Shown: one piece after another, positions 41,451 through 50,568 of the stretch
Layout of the letters: each line of letters opens with the position of its first letter
Position numbering within the stretch: position 1 is the stretch's first letter
NCBI RefSeq assembly: GCF_900167975.1
Contig: NZ_FUZU01000001.1
Coordinates: forward strand, 592,580 to 656,579
DNA length: 64,000 nucleotides
Origin: Ohtaekwangia koreensis
GTDB lineage: Bacteria; Bacteroidota; Bacteroidia; Cytophagales; Cyclobacteriaceae
Reading direction: 5' to 3'
The notes under the pieces: generated by a model
What the model saw: only the letters and a program-made list of their open reading frames with translations
What the model was told of the DNA's origin: nothing
Database searches by the model: none
Program-made: the position numbers and the translations under genes

Positions 41451-42493
41451 CCGAATTTTTGATATATAAACTGATTCTGGTAGGCTCCGTGTTTGGTATA
41501 ACACTTTTTGTTGCTGCATACTCAACGTATGCCGAACGTAAAGTGGCAGCATTCTTACAAGATCGTGTAGGTCCTGATCGTGCAGGTCCATTCGGGATCT
41601 TTCAACCCCTTGCCGATGGAATGAAATTCATCTACAAAGAAGAAATCATTCCAGTAGTATCAAATAAATTTCTGTTTATACTCGGGCCATGTCTCGCGAT
41701 GCTCACAGCAATGATGGCAGGTGTATTAATTCCCTGGGGAGATACACTGATCATTGGTGGAAAAACATATTCACTGCAGATCGCTGATCTCAATGTAGGT
41801 GTACTATATGTATTTGGAGTTGTATCCATCGGAGTATACGGTATCATGATCGGTGGTTGGGCATCGAATAATAAGTTCTCTTTGTTGGGTGCGATTCGTG
41901 CATCTGCACAGATGATCAGTTATGAGATCGCGATGGGCTTATCCATCATTGCATTTGTAATCATGACGGGGACATTAAGTCTTGGTGAGATAAGTGCACA
42001 ACAGGCCGGTGGTGTTGGTGGTGACTGGAACATGTGGAATGTAGTATATCAACCACTTGGATTTTTAATTTTCATAGTCTGTGCTTTCGCGGAATGTAAC
42101 CGTACGCCGTTCGATTTGCCAGAATGTGAGACAGAGTTAGTCGGTGGCTACCATACGGAATATAGCAGTATGAAATTAGGCTTCTACCTCTTCGCTGAAT
42201 ACATCAATATGTTTGTTTCATCGGCGATGATCTCAACGCTTTATTTCGGAGGATATAACTTTCCATTCATGAATGATCTTGGATTGGATCATAACACGAT
42301 ATCTATCATAGGAACACTGATGTTGTTCGCCAAGATTTCATTCTTCATCTTCTTCTTTATGTGGATCCGTTGGACAATCCCACGCTTCCGCTACGATCAG
42401 TTGATGAATCTGGGATGGAAAGTATTGATACCACTCTCTGTAGCGAATATTTTCATTACCGGATTGGTGATGTTATTAATAGATAAACTTTAA
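41447..42493 (+). CDS. nuoH: NADH-quinone oxidoreductase subunit H
   Basis: A 348-residue membrane subunit (about eight helices) linking the quinone chamber to the pump modules. A-E-R-K-V-A-A-F-L-Q-D-R-x-G-P near residue 29 and the F-D-L-P-E-C-E-T-E-L loop with its conserved acidic residues near 222 are present. Overlaps nuoG. Confidence 0.96.
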   Translation: MTEFLIYKLILVGSVFGITLFVAAYSTYAERKVAAFLQDRVGPDRAGPFGIFQPLADGMKFIYKEEIIPVVSNKFLFILGPCLAMLTAMMAGVLIPWGDTLIIGGKTYSLQIADLNVGVLYVFGVVSIGVYGIMIGGWASNNKFSLLGAIRASAQMISYEIAMGLSIIAFVIMTGTLSLGEISAQQAGGVGGDWNMWNVVYQPLGFLIFIVCAFAECNRTPFDLPECETELVGGYHTEYSSMKLGFYLFAEYINMFVSSAMISTLYFGGYNFPFMNDLGLDHNTISIIGTLMLFAKISFFIFFFMWIRWTIPRFRYDQLMNLGWKVLIPLSVANIFITGLVMLLIDKL

Positions 42494-42556
42494 TGGAGTC
42501 GATTCCTGAATTTCAGGAACGAATTTTCAACATAGTATAAATGTGAATAAAACCAC

Positions 42557-43123
42557 ATGCAATTAACGAATCGATCAAAGCTTGTTGTAAAGAAAGAGAT
42601 GACCTTCGCAGAGAAGATTTATCTCCCGGCCATATTAAGTGGTGTTGTAATTACGATCAAGCACTTATTCAGAAAAAAGGCAACGGTAAAATATCCTGAA
42701 AAAAAACGCGAGATCAGCGAGATCTGGCGTGGTCAACACGTGTTGAAGCGTGATGATAAAGGAGCCGAGCGTTGCACAGCCTGCGGGTTGTGTGCAGTGG
42801 CTTGTCCTGCCGAAGCAATTACCATGGTAGCGGCAGAGCGCAAGAAAGGCGAAGAGAATTTATACCGCGAAGAGAAATATGCTGCAACGTATGAGATCAA
42901 TATGCTGCGCTGCATTTTCTGCGGATTATGCGAAGAAGCTTGTCCCAAGGAAGCGATCTTCCTGACAGATCGTATAGTTTCAACCGACTATGAGCGCAAC
43001 GGATTTATCTACGGAAAAGACAAGCTGGTAGAAGATGTGAATGAGCGCATTGATGTAACGGTAAGACAAACACCAGCCGTGTTAGCTTTCAAAGAGCAGA
43101 AAAAATTAAGTCATAATAAATAG
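42557..43123 (+). CDS. nuoI: NADH-quinone oxidoreductase subunit I
   Basis: A 188-residue ferredoxin-like subunit with two 4Fe-4S motifs: C-T-A-C-G-L-C-A-V-A-C-P near 72-83 and C-I-F-C-G-L-C-E-E-A-C-P near 117-128. Carries clusters N6a and N6b. The 63-bp gap after nuoH has a small TTCCTG/CAGGAA hairpin. Confidence 0.95.
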   Translation: MQLTNRSKLVVKKEMTFAEKIYLPAILSGVVITIKHLFRKKATVKYPEKKREISEIWRGQHVLKRDDKGAERCTACGLCAVACPAEAITMVAAERKKGEENLYREEKYAATYEINMLRCIFCGLCEEACPKEAIFLTDRIVSTDYERNGFIYGKDKLVEDVNERIDVTVRQTPAVLAFKEQKKLSHNK

Positions 43124-43133
43124 TATTTCAGCA

Positions 43134-43631
43134 GTGACGCTCAATCTATTCTACTTCCTTTCGTTCCTGGCAATCATGTCAGCCATCATGGTTGTTTTGT
43201 CAAAGAACCCTGTATATAGTGTACTATATCTCATTATTACTTTTTTCTGTATAGCGGGCCACTATATGTTAATGAATGCACAGTTTCTGGCAATCGTTCA
43301 CATTATAGTATATGCAGGCGCCATCATGGTTTTGTTTCTGTATGTGATCATGCTCCTCAACCTGAATAAGGAATCGGAACCTCATAAAAGTACCTTACAA
43401 AAGATCGCAGCTACGATCTGTGCAGGTCTGGTAATGATTGTACTGGTAGGTTCTCTGAAAGGAACAGAAGGTATGATTCAACAACAACCTGCAGCAGCAG
43501 ATATAGGTCTTGTAAAAGCATTAGGGCAAGTAATGTTTACAAAATTTTTACTTCCCTTCGAGATAACTTCTGTATTACTCTTGGCAGCAATGGTGGGAGC
43601 CGTTATGCTGGGTAAACCAGAGAAACGTTAA
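43134..43631 (+). CDS. nuoJ: NADH-quinone oxidoreductase subunit J
   Basis: A 165-residue membrane subunit with five helices. S-K-N-P-V-Y-S-V-L-Y-L near 23-33 and the Y-A-G-A-I-M-V-L-F-L-Y-V motif near 61-72 (the pi-bulge helix) mark the family. The start is GTG; no ATG is suitably placed. The stop codon itself lies in the first unit of the heptad array. Confidence 0.93.
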   Translation: MTLNLFYFLSFLAIMSAIMVVLSKNPVYSVLYLIITFFCIAGHYMLMNAQFLAIVHIIVYAGAIMVLFLYVIMLLNLNKESEPHKSTLQKIAATICAGLVMIVLVGSLKGTEGMIQQQPAAADIGLVKALGQVMFTKFLLPFEITSVLLLAAMVGAVMLGKPEKR

Positions 43632-43709
43632 TCGTTATCCGTTGCCAAGTAACAGATAACAATAAACAATACTGAACGAACTGATAACGAATAACCGATA
43701 ACGGATAAA
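43626..43709 (+). repeat. Heptad array in the nuoJ-nuoK gap
   Basis: Twelve seven-base units in unbroken register (84 bases) run from the last codons of nuoJ to the nuoK ATG: CGTTAAT, CGTTATC, CGTTGCC, AAGTAAC, AGATAAC, AATAAAC, AATACTG, AACGAAC, TGATAAC, GAATAAC, CGATAAC, GGATAAA. The first three are inverted relative to the NNATAAC units; TTATCCGTT (43635-43643) is the exact reverse complement of AACGGATAA (43700-43708). Confidence 0.7.
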
Positions 43710-44021
43710 ATGATCAAAACAATACCACTTGATTATTACCTGTGGCTGGCAGCAACACTCTTTACAATTGGAGTGTTGGGCGTGCTATACCGCAGAAATG
43801 CTATTATCATTTTTATGTGCATTGAACTTATGTTGAATGCTGTAAATCTTTTATTGGTGGCATTCTCCACGTATCTGAACGATGCTTCCGGACAAGTATT
43901 TGTATTTTTTATTATGGCAGTAGCTGCGGCTGAAGTAGCCGTAGGTTTGGCTATACTGGTGATGATGTACCGGAATACAAAATCGGTTGATATTAACATT
44001 TTGAATCGCTTAAAATGGTAA
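43710..44021 (+). CDS. nuoK: NADH-quinone oxidoreductase subunit K
   Basis: A 103-residue subunit with three helices. [15 protein letters not shown] near 33-47 carries the conserved membrane glutamate of the proton path; a second glutamate is in A-A-E-V-A-V-G-L near 72. Overlaps nuoL by seven bases. Confidence 0.95.
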   Translation: MIKTIPLDYYLWLAATLFTIGVLGVLYRRNAIIIFMCIELMLNAVNLLLVAFSTYLNDASGQVFVFFIMAVAAAEVAVGLAILVMMYRNTKSVDINILNRLKW

Positions 44022-45928
44022 GTATAGATTTATTGGTAAGCCTTGTACCACTGTTCCCGTTACTGGGCTTTTTGTTCGTAGCACTGAATACGCGTAGACT
44101 CACTCAAGGTGTCACTGCATTTATAGCCTGCGGTTCAGTTTTGTTTTCATTCATCATTTCAATTGCACTCTTCGTTACCCTGTTGGGAATGCCGGAAGGC
44201 GATCGTTCAATCTCTGTAACGCTTTTCAACTGGATCGCAGCCGGAGATTTCTCAGCATCCATAAGCTTCCTCGTAGATCCGCTATCATCTTTATTTCTAT
44301 TGATCATTACCGGAGTTGGATTTTTGATCCACGTTTACTCGATCGGGTATATGCATCACGATGAAGGCTTCAACCGCTTCTTTTCGTATTTGAATTTGTT
44401 TGTGTTCTTCATGCTTTTACTCGTGATGGGTGCAAACTATCTGTTGATGTTTGTAGGATGGGAAGGCGTTGGTCTCTGCTCATATTTACTCATCGGATTC
44501 TGGTTTAAAAACCAGGACTATAACAATGCTGCAAACAAGGCATTCATCATGAACCGTATCGGTGATTTGGGAATGTTACTCGGTGTGATTTTGATCTTCG
44601 TTCACTTCGGAAGCATTCAGTATACCGAAGTATTTTCAAAAGCAACGTCAATTGATACAACGACATTGACGCTTATCACAATCCTGCTGTTTGTTGGCGC
44701 GATGGGTAAGAGTGCGCAGCTTCCACTATATACCTGGTTGCCGGATGCGATGGCGGGTCCTACACCTGTATCAGCATTGATTCACGCAGCAACCATGGTA
44801 ACGGCAGGTGTATATATGGTTTGTCGTAACAACTTGCTCTATGCATTATCACCGGCAACACTTGAGTTGATTGTGATCGTTGGTTTGGCAACAGCACTGT
44901 TTGCAGCCACCATCGCGATCGCGCAGAATGATATAAAGAAAGTACTCGCATACTCTACCGTAAGTCAATTAGGTTTGATGTTCCTCGCCTTGGGGCTCGG
45001 AGCGTTTACGAGTGGTATATTTCATATGGCAACACACGCATTCTTTAAAGCATTGTTGTTTTTGGGTGCAGGTAGCGTGATTCACGCGTTAAGTGGCGAA
45101 CAGGATATTCGTAACATGGGAGGATTAAAGAAGTATCTTCCTGTAACCTATATTACTTTCTTTACAGGTGTACTCGCAATATCGGGTATACCTCCGTTTG
45201 CAGGTTTCTTTTCAAAGGATGAAATTTTGGCAAGCGCATTTGCACATAACAAAATTGTGTGGGCCGTTGCTGTGATCGCATCGTTACTTACAGCCTTCTA
45301 CATGTTCCGTCTTTTCTTCCTTACATTCTTTGGAAAAGAAAGAGCCAGCAAACATGCTATGGAACATATTCATGAATCTCCTAAAAGTATAACGATACCA
45401 TTGATAGCATTAGCGGCACTGAGTGTAGTCGGTGGATTTATGGGAGTGCCCGAAGCATTAGGAGGATCGCATTGGTTATCGCACTACCTGCATCCTGTAT
45501 TTGCTTCTTCACATGATCTTATTCAAACACATCACCTCAGTCATACAACCGAATATATATTGATGGGCACCGTGGTTGCTTTCACGATTGTAATGATCGT
45601 CATTGCCTATACCATGTATATAGGTAAAGAGCAGGTGCCAGCCGCAGAAGGTCAACCAATAGGTGGGCTTCAGCGTACGCTTGCCAATAAGTATTATGTG
45701 GATGAAATATATAATGCCATTATCGTAAAGCCATTGTATTGGATCTCCGGAGTTTTGGATGCAGTGATCGAACGTTTAGGAATCGATAAACTGGTCAATG
45801 CTTTTGGAGGAAGTGTAGTGGAGGGAAGCAAGATCACACGACTCTTGCAGAACGGAGGAATCGGATACTATATCTTCGTAATGGTAATTGGTATTGTGAT
45901 CATTCTGGCTTACGCAGTTATTCGTTAG
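44015..45928 (+). CDS. nuoL: NADH-quinone oxidoreductase subunit L
   Basis: A 637-residue antiporter-like proton pump (about 16 helices) with the long C-terminal lateral helix. [16 protein letters not shown] near 149-164 and [16 protein letters not shown] near 242-257 are typical; key Glu and Lys residues of the proton channel are in these segments. Confidence 0.96.
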   Translation: MVSIDLLVSLVPLFPLLGFLFVALNTRRLTQGVTAFIACGSVLFSFIISIALFVTLLGMPEGDRSISVTLFNWIAAGDFSASISFLVDPLSSLFLLIITGVGFLIHVYSIGYMHHDEGFNRFFSYLNLFVFFMLLLVMGANYLLMFVGWEGVGLCSYLLIGFWFKNQDYNNAANKAFIMNRIGDLGMLLGVILIFVHFGSIQYTEVFSKATSIDTTTLTLITILLFVGAMGKSAQLPLYTWLPDAMAGPTPVSALIHAATMVTAGVYMVCRNNLLYALSPATLELIVIVGLATALFAATIAIAQNDIKKVLAYSTVSQLGLMFLALGLGAFTSGIFHMATHAFFKALLFLGAGSVIHALSGEQDIRNMGGLKKYLPVTYITFFTGVLAISGIPPFAGFFSKDEILASAFAHNKIVWAVAVIASLLTAFYMFRLFFLTFFGKERASKHAMEHIHESPKSITIPLIALAALSVVGGFMGVPEALGGSHWLSHYLHPVFASSHDLIQTHHLSHTTEYILMGTVVAFTIVMIVIAYTMYIGKEQVPAAEGQPIGGLQRTLANKYYVDEIYNAIIVKPLYWISGVLDAVIERLGIDKLVNAFGGSVVEGSKITRLLQNGGIGYYIFVMVIGIVIILAYAVIR

Positions 45929-45987
45929 TGACTTTCGTGAGTGTTGAGCAATATCAATCGCTTGACATAACGAATATAGTATACAAT

Positions 45988-46038
45988 GAATAACCATTAA
46001 CAGGACAACGGATAACTAATAATAGATAACGACTAACG
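45988..46038 (+). repeat. Heptad array in the nuoL-nuoM gap
   Basis: Seven-base units precede the nuoM ATG: GAATAAC, CATTAAC, (A), GGACAAC, GGATAAC, TAATAAT, AGATAAC, GACTAAC, then G and ATG. One unit boundary has an extra base; otherwise register is kept. ACATAAC at 45965-45971 is an outlying unit. Confidence 0.6.
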
Positions 46039-47511
46039 ATGCTAACGCTACTTCTTATATTTTTTCCACTGGCCGCAGCGCTATTGCTTTTCGTATTCAG
46101 ACCACAGAATGCAAAGGTGGTTGCACTGATCGCTGCACTGATTGAATTAATTATTTCATTGGTGATAGTGACTCAGTTCGATAAAACTGGTGCACCTCAG
46201 TTTAGTATAGACATTCCGTGGATCACTTCATTAGGATTAAGCTTATCGGTAGCGATTGATGGCATCAGCTTATTACTTGTATTATTGACAACGGTATTAG
46301 TACCGTTTATTATACTGTCTTCATTTAGCCACACATACGAGAAGCCTTCTACTTTCTATGGACTCATCCTCACCATGCAGATGGCATTGGTCGGAGTATT
46401 TGTAGCACGCGATGGCTTGTTATTCTACCTTTTCTGGGAAGTAGCTTTGATTCCGATATACTTTATCTGTCTCATTTGGGGTGGAGAAGATCGTGGACGC
46501 ATTACATTCAAGTTCTTTGTATATACGCTGGCAGGAAGTTTATTCATGCTGGTTGGATTGGTATATCTATATTTCCAAACGCCAGGTTCACATACCTTTG
46601 CTATACAAGCGCTGTATGAAGCCGGCCGTTCATTATCAGCAACCGAACAATCACTTCTTTTCTGGGCATTGTTTGTAGCCTTCGCGATCAAGATGCCTGT
46701 ATTTCCTTTCCACACCTGGCAACCGGATACCTATACCGTTTCTCCGGTACAGGGCACTATGTTACTTTCGGGAATCATGTTGAAGATGGGTATATATGGT
46801 GTGATCCGCTGGTTGATTCCAGTGGTACCCAGTGGTGTTGCTCAGTGGGGCATGACTGCTGTTATCATTTCTGTAATCGGAATTATCTATGCTTCCTGTA
46901 TAGCCATTGTTCAAAAGGATTTTAAACGATTGATTGCATATTCCTCCATTGCACACGTAGGCCTTATATCAGCCGGTATATTTACGCTTAGTGCTATTGG
47001 TATTCAAGGGGCTATGATTCAGATGCTGAGTCACGGTATAATTGTATTTGCATTGTTCTATATCATCGAAATTATTTTCGATCGCACCAAAACCAGAACG
47101 TTATCAGAACTTGGAGGTATACGCAATGTAGCGCCATTCCTGACTACAGTATTTGTGATCACCATGCTGGGCAGTGTTGCCTTGCCTTTCACAAGCGGCT
47201 TTGTTGGCGAGTTCCTGTTGATCAACGCAGTTTTTCAATATCAGGCTGCTTTAGGGGCTATCGCGGGTGTAACTATAATTCTGGGCGCAGTATATATGCT
47301 GAGAACGTTCCAGAAGTCAATGTCAGGTGAAACGAATAACAGAACATCGTCATTCGTTGATCTTACAGGTCAGGAAAAGTTGGTGCTTTATCCGATCGTT
47401 ATACTGATCATCCTTATCGGTGTATATCCAACGCCGTTGTTGGAGATTTCCGAATCGGCTGTCAATACTCTTTTACATTCAATTACAGAAGTTACTGCTT
47501 CCGCTAACTAA
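46039..47511 (+). CDS. nuoM: NADH-quinone oxidoreductase subunit M
   Basis: A 490-residue antiporter-like subunit with about 14 helices. F-W-E-V-A-L-I-P-I-Y-F near 135-145 and P-F-H-T-W-Q-P-D-T-Y near 223-232 are the family signatures; the first contains the conserved glutamate. Confidence 0.96.
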   Translation: MLTLLLIFFPLAAALLLFVFRPQNAKVVALIAALIELIISLVIVTQFDKTGAPQFSIDIPWITSLGLSLSVAIDGISLLLVLLTTVLVPFIILSSFSHTYEKPSTFYGLILTMQMALVGVFVARDGLLFYLFWEVALIPIYFICLIWGGEDRGRITFKFFVYTLAGSLFMLVGLVYLYFQTPGSHTFAIQALYEAGRSLSATEQSLLFWALFVAFAIKMPVFPFHTWQPDTYTVSPVQGTMLLSGIMLKMGIYGVIRWLIPVVPSGVAQWGMTAVIISVIGIIYASCIAIVQKDFKRLIAYSSIAHVGLISAGIFTLSAIGIQGAMIQMLSHGIIVFALFYIIEIIFDRTKTRTLSELGGIRNVAPFLTTVFVITMLGSVALPFTSGFVGEFLLINAVFQYQAALGAIAGVTIILGAVYMLRTFQKSMSGETNNRTSSFVDLTGQEKLVLYPIVILIILIGVYPTPLLEISESAVNTLLHSITEVTASAN

Positions 47512-47514
47512 TAT

Positions 47515-48894
47515 ATGAACGCATTATTTGTTATCACTGGCTTAGGTATATTTTCACTTCTTGCTGAATTCGGCAATCTGAAAAAGTGGCTTACGGGCTT
47601 TGTAGTTGCAGGCCTTGCAGCAGCCGTTGTGCTCGCTGCCCTGGATTGGAATACAGCGGTGCCATATTTCAGTCACATGCTGGTGTTCGATAACCTGGCA
47701 CTTGCGTTTACTGCACTGATCTCAATTTTAACCATCATCTGGTTCTGGCTTTCAGCCGATTATTTTACAACCGGCACGCATCGTACAGACCGCACTTCTC
47801 TTATCGTATTTGCTGTAGTAGGCGCAGTGATTATGGCATCGTTCAACAACATGGCCATGTTATTCCTGGGTATTGAAATCCTGTCTATGTCGCTATATGT
47901 ATTGGCAGGTAGCAGAAAAGATAGCTTGTCATCAACAGAAGCTGCGTTCAAATATTTCCTGATGGGCTCCTTTGCAACCGGGTTTTTATTATTCGGTATA
48001 GCACTGGTATATGGAGCTACCGGATCATTTCATCTACATACTATAGCAGAGACCCTGGCAGCAAATCCATCCGGTTTACCTTCGTTCTTTTATGCAGGGG
48101 TATTAATGATGTTGATAGGTCTGGCCTTTAAGATTTCTGCAGTACCATTTCATTTTTGGGCACCCGATGTATATAGCGGTTCGCCCACTACCATCACAGC
48201 GTTCATGTCGACTGTTGTTAAAGTAGCAGCGATAGCAGCCTTTGTCCGCTTGTTCTCTACATGCTTCCTGGTGGTTGAACCAACATGGAGTAAAGTACTA
48301 CAAGTTATAACGGTGTTAACATTGGTGATTCCGAACGTAACAGCAGTATACCAGAACAATGTAAAGCGTATGCTTGCATACTCAAGTGTTGGTCACGTAG
48401 GGTATATACTTCTTGCCTTTATAGCAAGCCCAAGTGAAACCGGAACAATCTTCTATTACCTCACTACATACTCAGTTTCATCATTGGCAGCATTCAGTGT
48501 ACTTCATTTGGTTGAGGGAAATTCAGAGGAGGTAACGATAAGTTATTTCAACGGACTCTTTAAAAGAAATGCATGGCTGGCAGTAACCATTACGATCGCA
48601 ATGCTTTCGCTGGCGGGTATACCACCACTGGCAGGTTTCTTCGGAAAGTATATGGTGTTTGCACAGGCTATCCGCAATGGATATACCGGCATGGTGATCG
48701 TAGCCGTGATCACATCGCTGATAGGAGTATACTATTATTTTAAGGTAATCATTGCCATGTACTTCAATGAATCAACAACGCCACCGGTTATTGAACTTCG
48801 CGCGTCCCACAAAACATTGCTGTTTGTATTGATTGCTCTGACTTTTGCTCTGGGATTATTTCCCGATATGATTATGTCACTATTCCTGGCATAA
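47515..48894 (+). CDS. nuoN: NADH-quinone oxidoreductase subunit N
   Basis: A 459-residue antiporter-like subunit, last of the operon. L-G-I-E-I-L-S-M-S-L-Y-V near 118-129 and P-F-H-F-W-A-P-D-V-Y near 208-217 are present. Begins three bases after nuoM. A strong terminator follows. Confidence 0.95.
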   Translation: MNALFVITGLGIFSLLAEFGNLKKWLTGFVVAGLAAAVVLAALDWNTAVPYFSHMLVFDNLALAFTALISILTIIWFWLSADYFTTGTHRTDRTSLIVFAVVGAVIMASFNNMAMLFLGIEILSMSLYVLAGSRKDSLSSTEAAFKYFLMGSFATGFLLFGIALVYGATGSFHLHTIAETLAANPSGLPSFFYAGVLMMLIGLAFKISAVPFHFWAPDVYSGSPTTITAFMSTVVKVAAIAAFVRLFSTCFLVVEPTWSKVLQVITVLTLVIPNVTAVYQNNVKRMLAYSSVGHVGYILLAFIASPSETGTIFYYLTTYSVSSLAAFSVLHLVEGNSEEVTISYFNGLFKRNAWLAVTITIAMLSLAGIPPLAGFFGKYMVFAQAIRNGYTGMVIVAVITSLIGVYYYFKVIIAMYFNESTTPPVIELRASHKTLLFVLIALTFALGLFPDMIMSLFLA

Positions 48895-48919
48895 TAATTT
48901 TAGCATTTCATGATATTAA

Positions 48920-48952
48920 ATAGCCTGTCCGGAAGACAGGCTATTGTTTTTT
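48920..48952 (+). terminator. Terminator of the nuo operon
   Basis: Stem ATAGCCTGTC/GACAGGCTAT (10 bp) with loop CGGAA, followed by TGTTTTTT, 25 bp past the nuoN stop. Confidence 0.92.
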
Positions 48953-48996
48953 CTATCCGAAAAGATTACCTTCAATCGATTGCTAATACTTATACT

Positions 48997-49428
48997 ATGG
49001 GAAAAGTAAAAGATATTCTCGATTCTAAAGGAAATGCGGTTTATGCTGTATCACCTGACGTAACAGTCTACCACGCCATCGAAGTGATGTGCGAAAAAAA
49101 TATTGGTGGACTCATCATCATGGAAGACGGGAAAATGGTCGGAATTTTTACCGAACGAGATTATGCCCGAAAGCTTATTCTGAAAGGAAAATCTTCCAAA
49201 GACACATCTATAAGAGAACTTATGACCACGAAAGTATTTACGGTAACACCGGATACTTCCATTGAAGAATGCATGTGGATTATGAGCAATCGAAAATTCC
49301 GTCACCTTCCTGTCGAAGAGAATGGTGAACTGGTAGGTGTCATTTCCATTAGCGATGTTGTGCGTACGGTGATCAATGAACAGAAATCCATCATCGAGCA
49401 TTTAGAACAATATATAGCGGGTCAGTAG
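48997..49428 (+). CDS. CBS-domain pair protein
   Basis: A 143-residue protein made of two CBS domains: I-L-D-S-K-G-N-A-V-Y-A-V-S-P-D-V-T near the start, G-I-F-T-E-R-D-Y-A-R-K near 50-60, and the second unit ending G-V-I-S-I-S-D-V-V-R-T near 114-124. Such stand-alone pairs bind adenine nucleotides or NAD and regulate partners. The ATG at 48997 is used; an earlier in-frame ATG would translate through the nuo terminator. Confidence 0.88.
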   Translation: MGKVKDILDSKGNAVYAVSPDVTVYHAIEVMCEKNIGGLIIMEDGKMVGIFTERDYARKLILKGKSSKDTSIRELMTTKVFTVTPDTSIEECMWIMSNRKFRHLPVEENGELVGVISISDVVRTVINEQKSIIEHLEQYIAGQ

Positions 49429-49490
49429 ATTTTAGCAAAACAAAAGGAGATATTCAGAGTTTGTAAGGCTCGGGATATAGACTTTCTGTT

Positions 49491-50408
49491 ATGCTATTAA
49501 AACAAAATCTACGCTTGCACAGAATCCTTCTGATAACCTGGAAGGTTGATCTCATCATGCTCATCAGTTGCGTAGTAGCTCATTATGCAGACATTATATT
49601 ATTGAAAGAAGTTACCATCCCGGCTGCATTACCAACTCTGCTGGGTACAGCAATCGCTTTCTTTATAGGTTTCAACAACAATCAGGCATATGACCGCTGG
49701 TGGGAAGCAAGGATTATATGGGGTGCATTGGTAAATGATTCGCGCACATGGGCCAGAAATCTGCTGGCATATTTTTCGGAAGCTTCTGAAAGTAAAATTA
49801 TAGGTGAAGATCTTCGTCAGTGTCAACGGACAATGATCTATAGGCACATCGCTTTTCTATATGCACTGAAAGCGTCTCTTCGTAAATGTGATTATTCTGA
49901 TTACGAAAAATTTCTTTCACGTGAAGAAGTCGAGAAAGTTAAGACATTCTCAAATATACCGAATGCTATACTTGATCTACAGAGCCATGATCTGCAAAGA
50001 ATATCAAAGGAAGGTATCATAGATGGATTTCGTTTTCTTCCTATGAATGACTTACTGCGAAGCTTCTGTGATGGAATGGGGAAATCCGAAAGGATAAACA
50101 ATACGGTATTCCCGACCACCTATGTTTACTTTACACGACTTTTTATCTGGATGTTTGTAGTGCTTACAACCATGTCTATTGCCGGCAGTGTTGGACATTG
50201 GTCTATATTTCTTGGCTTTATGGTAGGATTTGTTTTTCACACCTCGCATATAAATGGTATGAGCATCATGAATCCATTTGAAAATACAACCGCGGGTGTC
50301 CCCATCAGCAGCATCACGCGCACCATTGAAATTAATCTCCTTCAGGCGTTAGGCGAACAGGACATTCCAGAGCCTGTAAAACCGGTTGATGGAGAATATA
50401 TATTGTAG
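49491..50408 (+). CDS. Bestrophin-family (UPF0187/YneE) channel protein
   Basis: A 305-residue membrane protein. L-G-T-A-I-A-F-F-I-G-F-N-N-N-Q-A-Y-D-R-W-W-E-A-R near 50-73 is the bestrophin signature; four to five hydrophobic segments and a C-terminal I-x-x-D-P-F-like stretch (M-N-P-F-E-N) near 257 follow. Bacterial homologues form pentameric ion channels. Single gene. Confidence 0.9.
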   Translation: MLLKQNLRLHRILLITWKVDLIMLISCVVAHYADIILLKEVTIPAALPTLLGTAIAFFIGFNNNQAYDRWWEARIIWGALVNDSRTWARNLLAYFSEASESKIIGEDLRQCQRTMIYRHIAFLYALKASLRKCDYSDYEKFLSREEVEKVKTFSNIPNAILDLQSHDLQRISKEGIIDGFRFLPMNDLLRSFCDGMGKSERINNTVFPTTYVYFTRLFIWMFVVLTTMSIAGSVGHWSIFLGFMVGFVFHTSHINGMSIMNPFENTTAGVPISSITRTIEINLLQALGEQDIPEPVKPVDGEYIL

Positions 50409-50568
50409 TTATACCCCATTTATACCCGGATTTCCAAACGATCATACACGAAGTATATCAGCGGTATCGGTCGCATACACCGTTTAGTCTACACATACAA
50501 TCCTTTCATCTATTTCCTGATCACTACTGGATATGCTTTGGCTATCTATAGCGTTTTACAGGCAAGTC

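Noticed and set aside
48910-48996. Upstream ATG for the CBS protein
   Set aside because: Translation from it would pass through the strong nuo terminator hairpin; the ATG at 48997 begins the first CBS domain.
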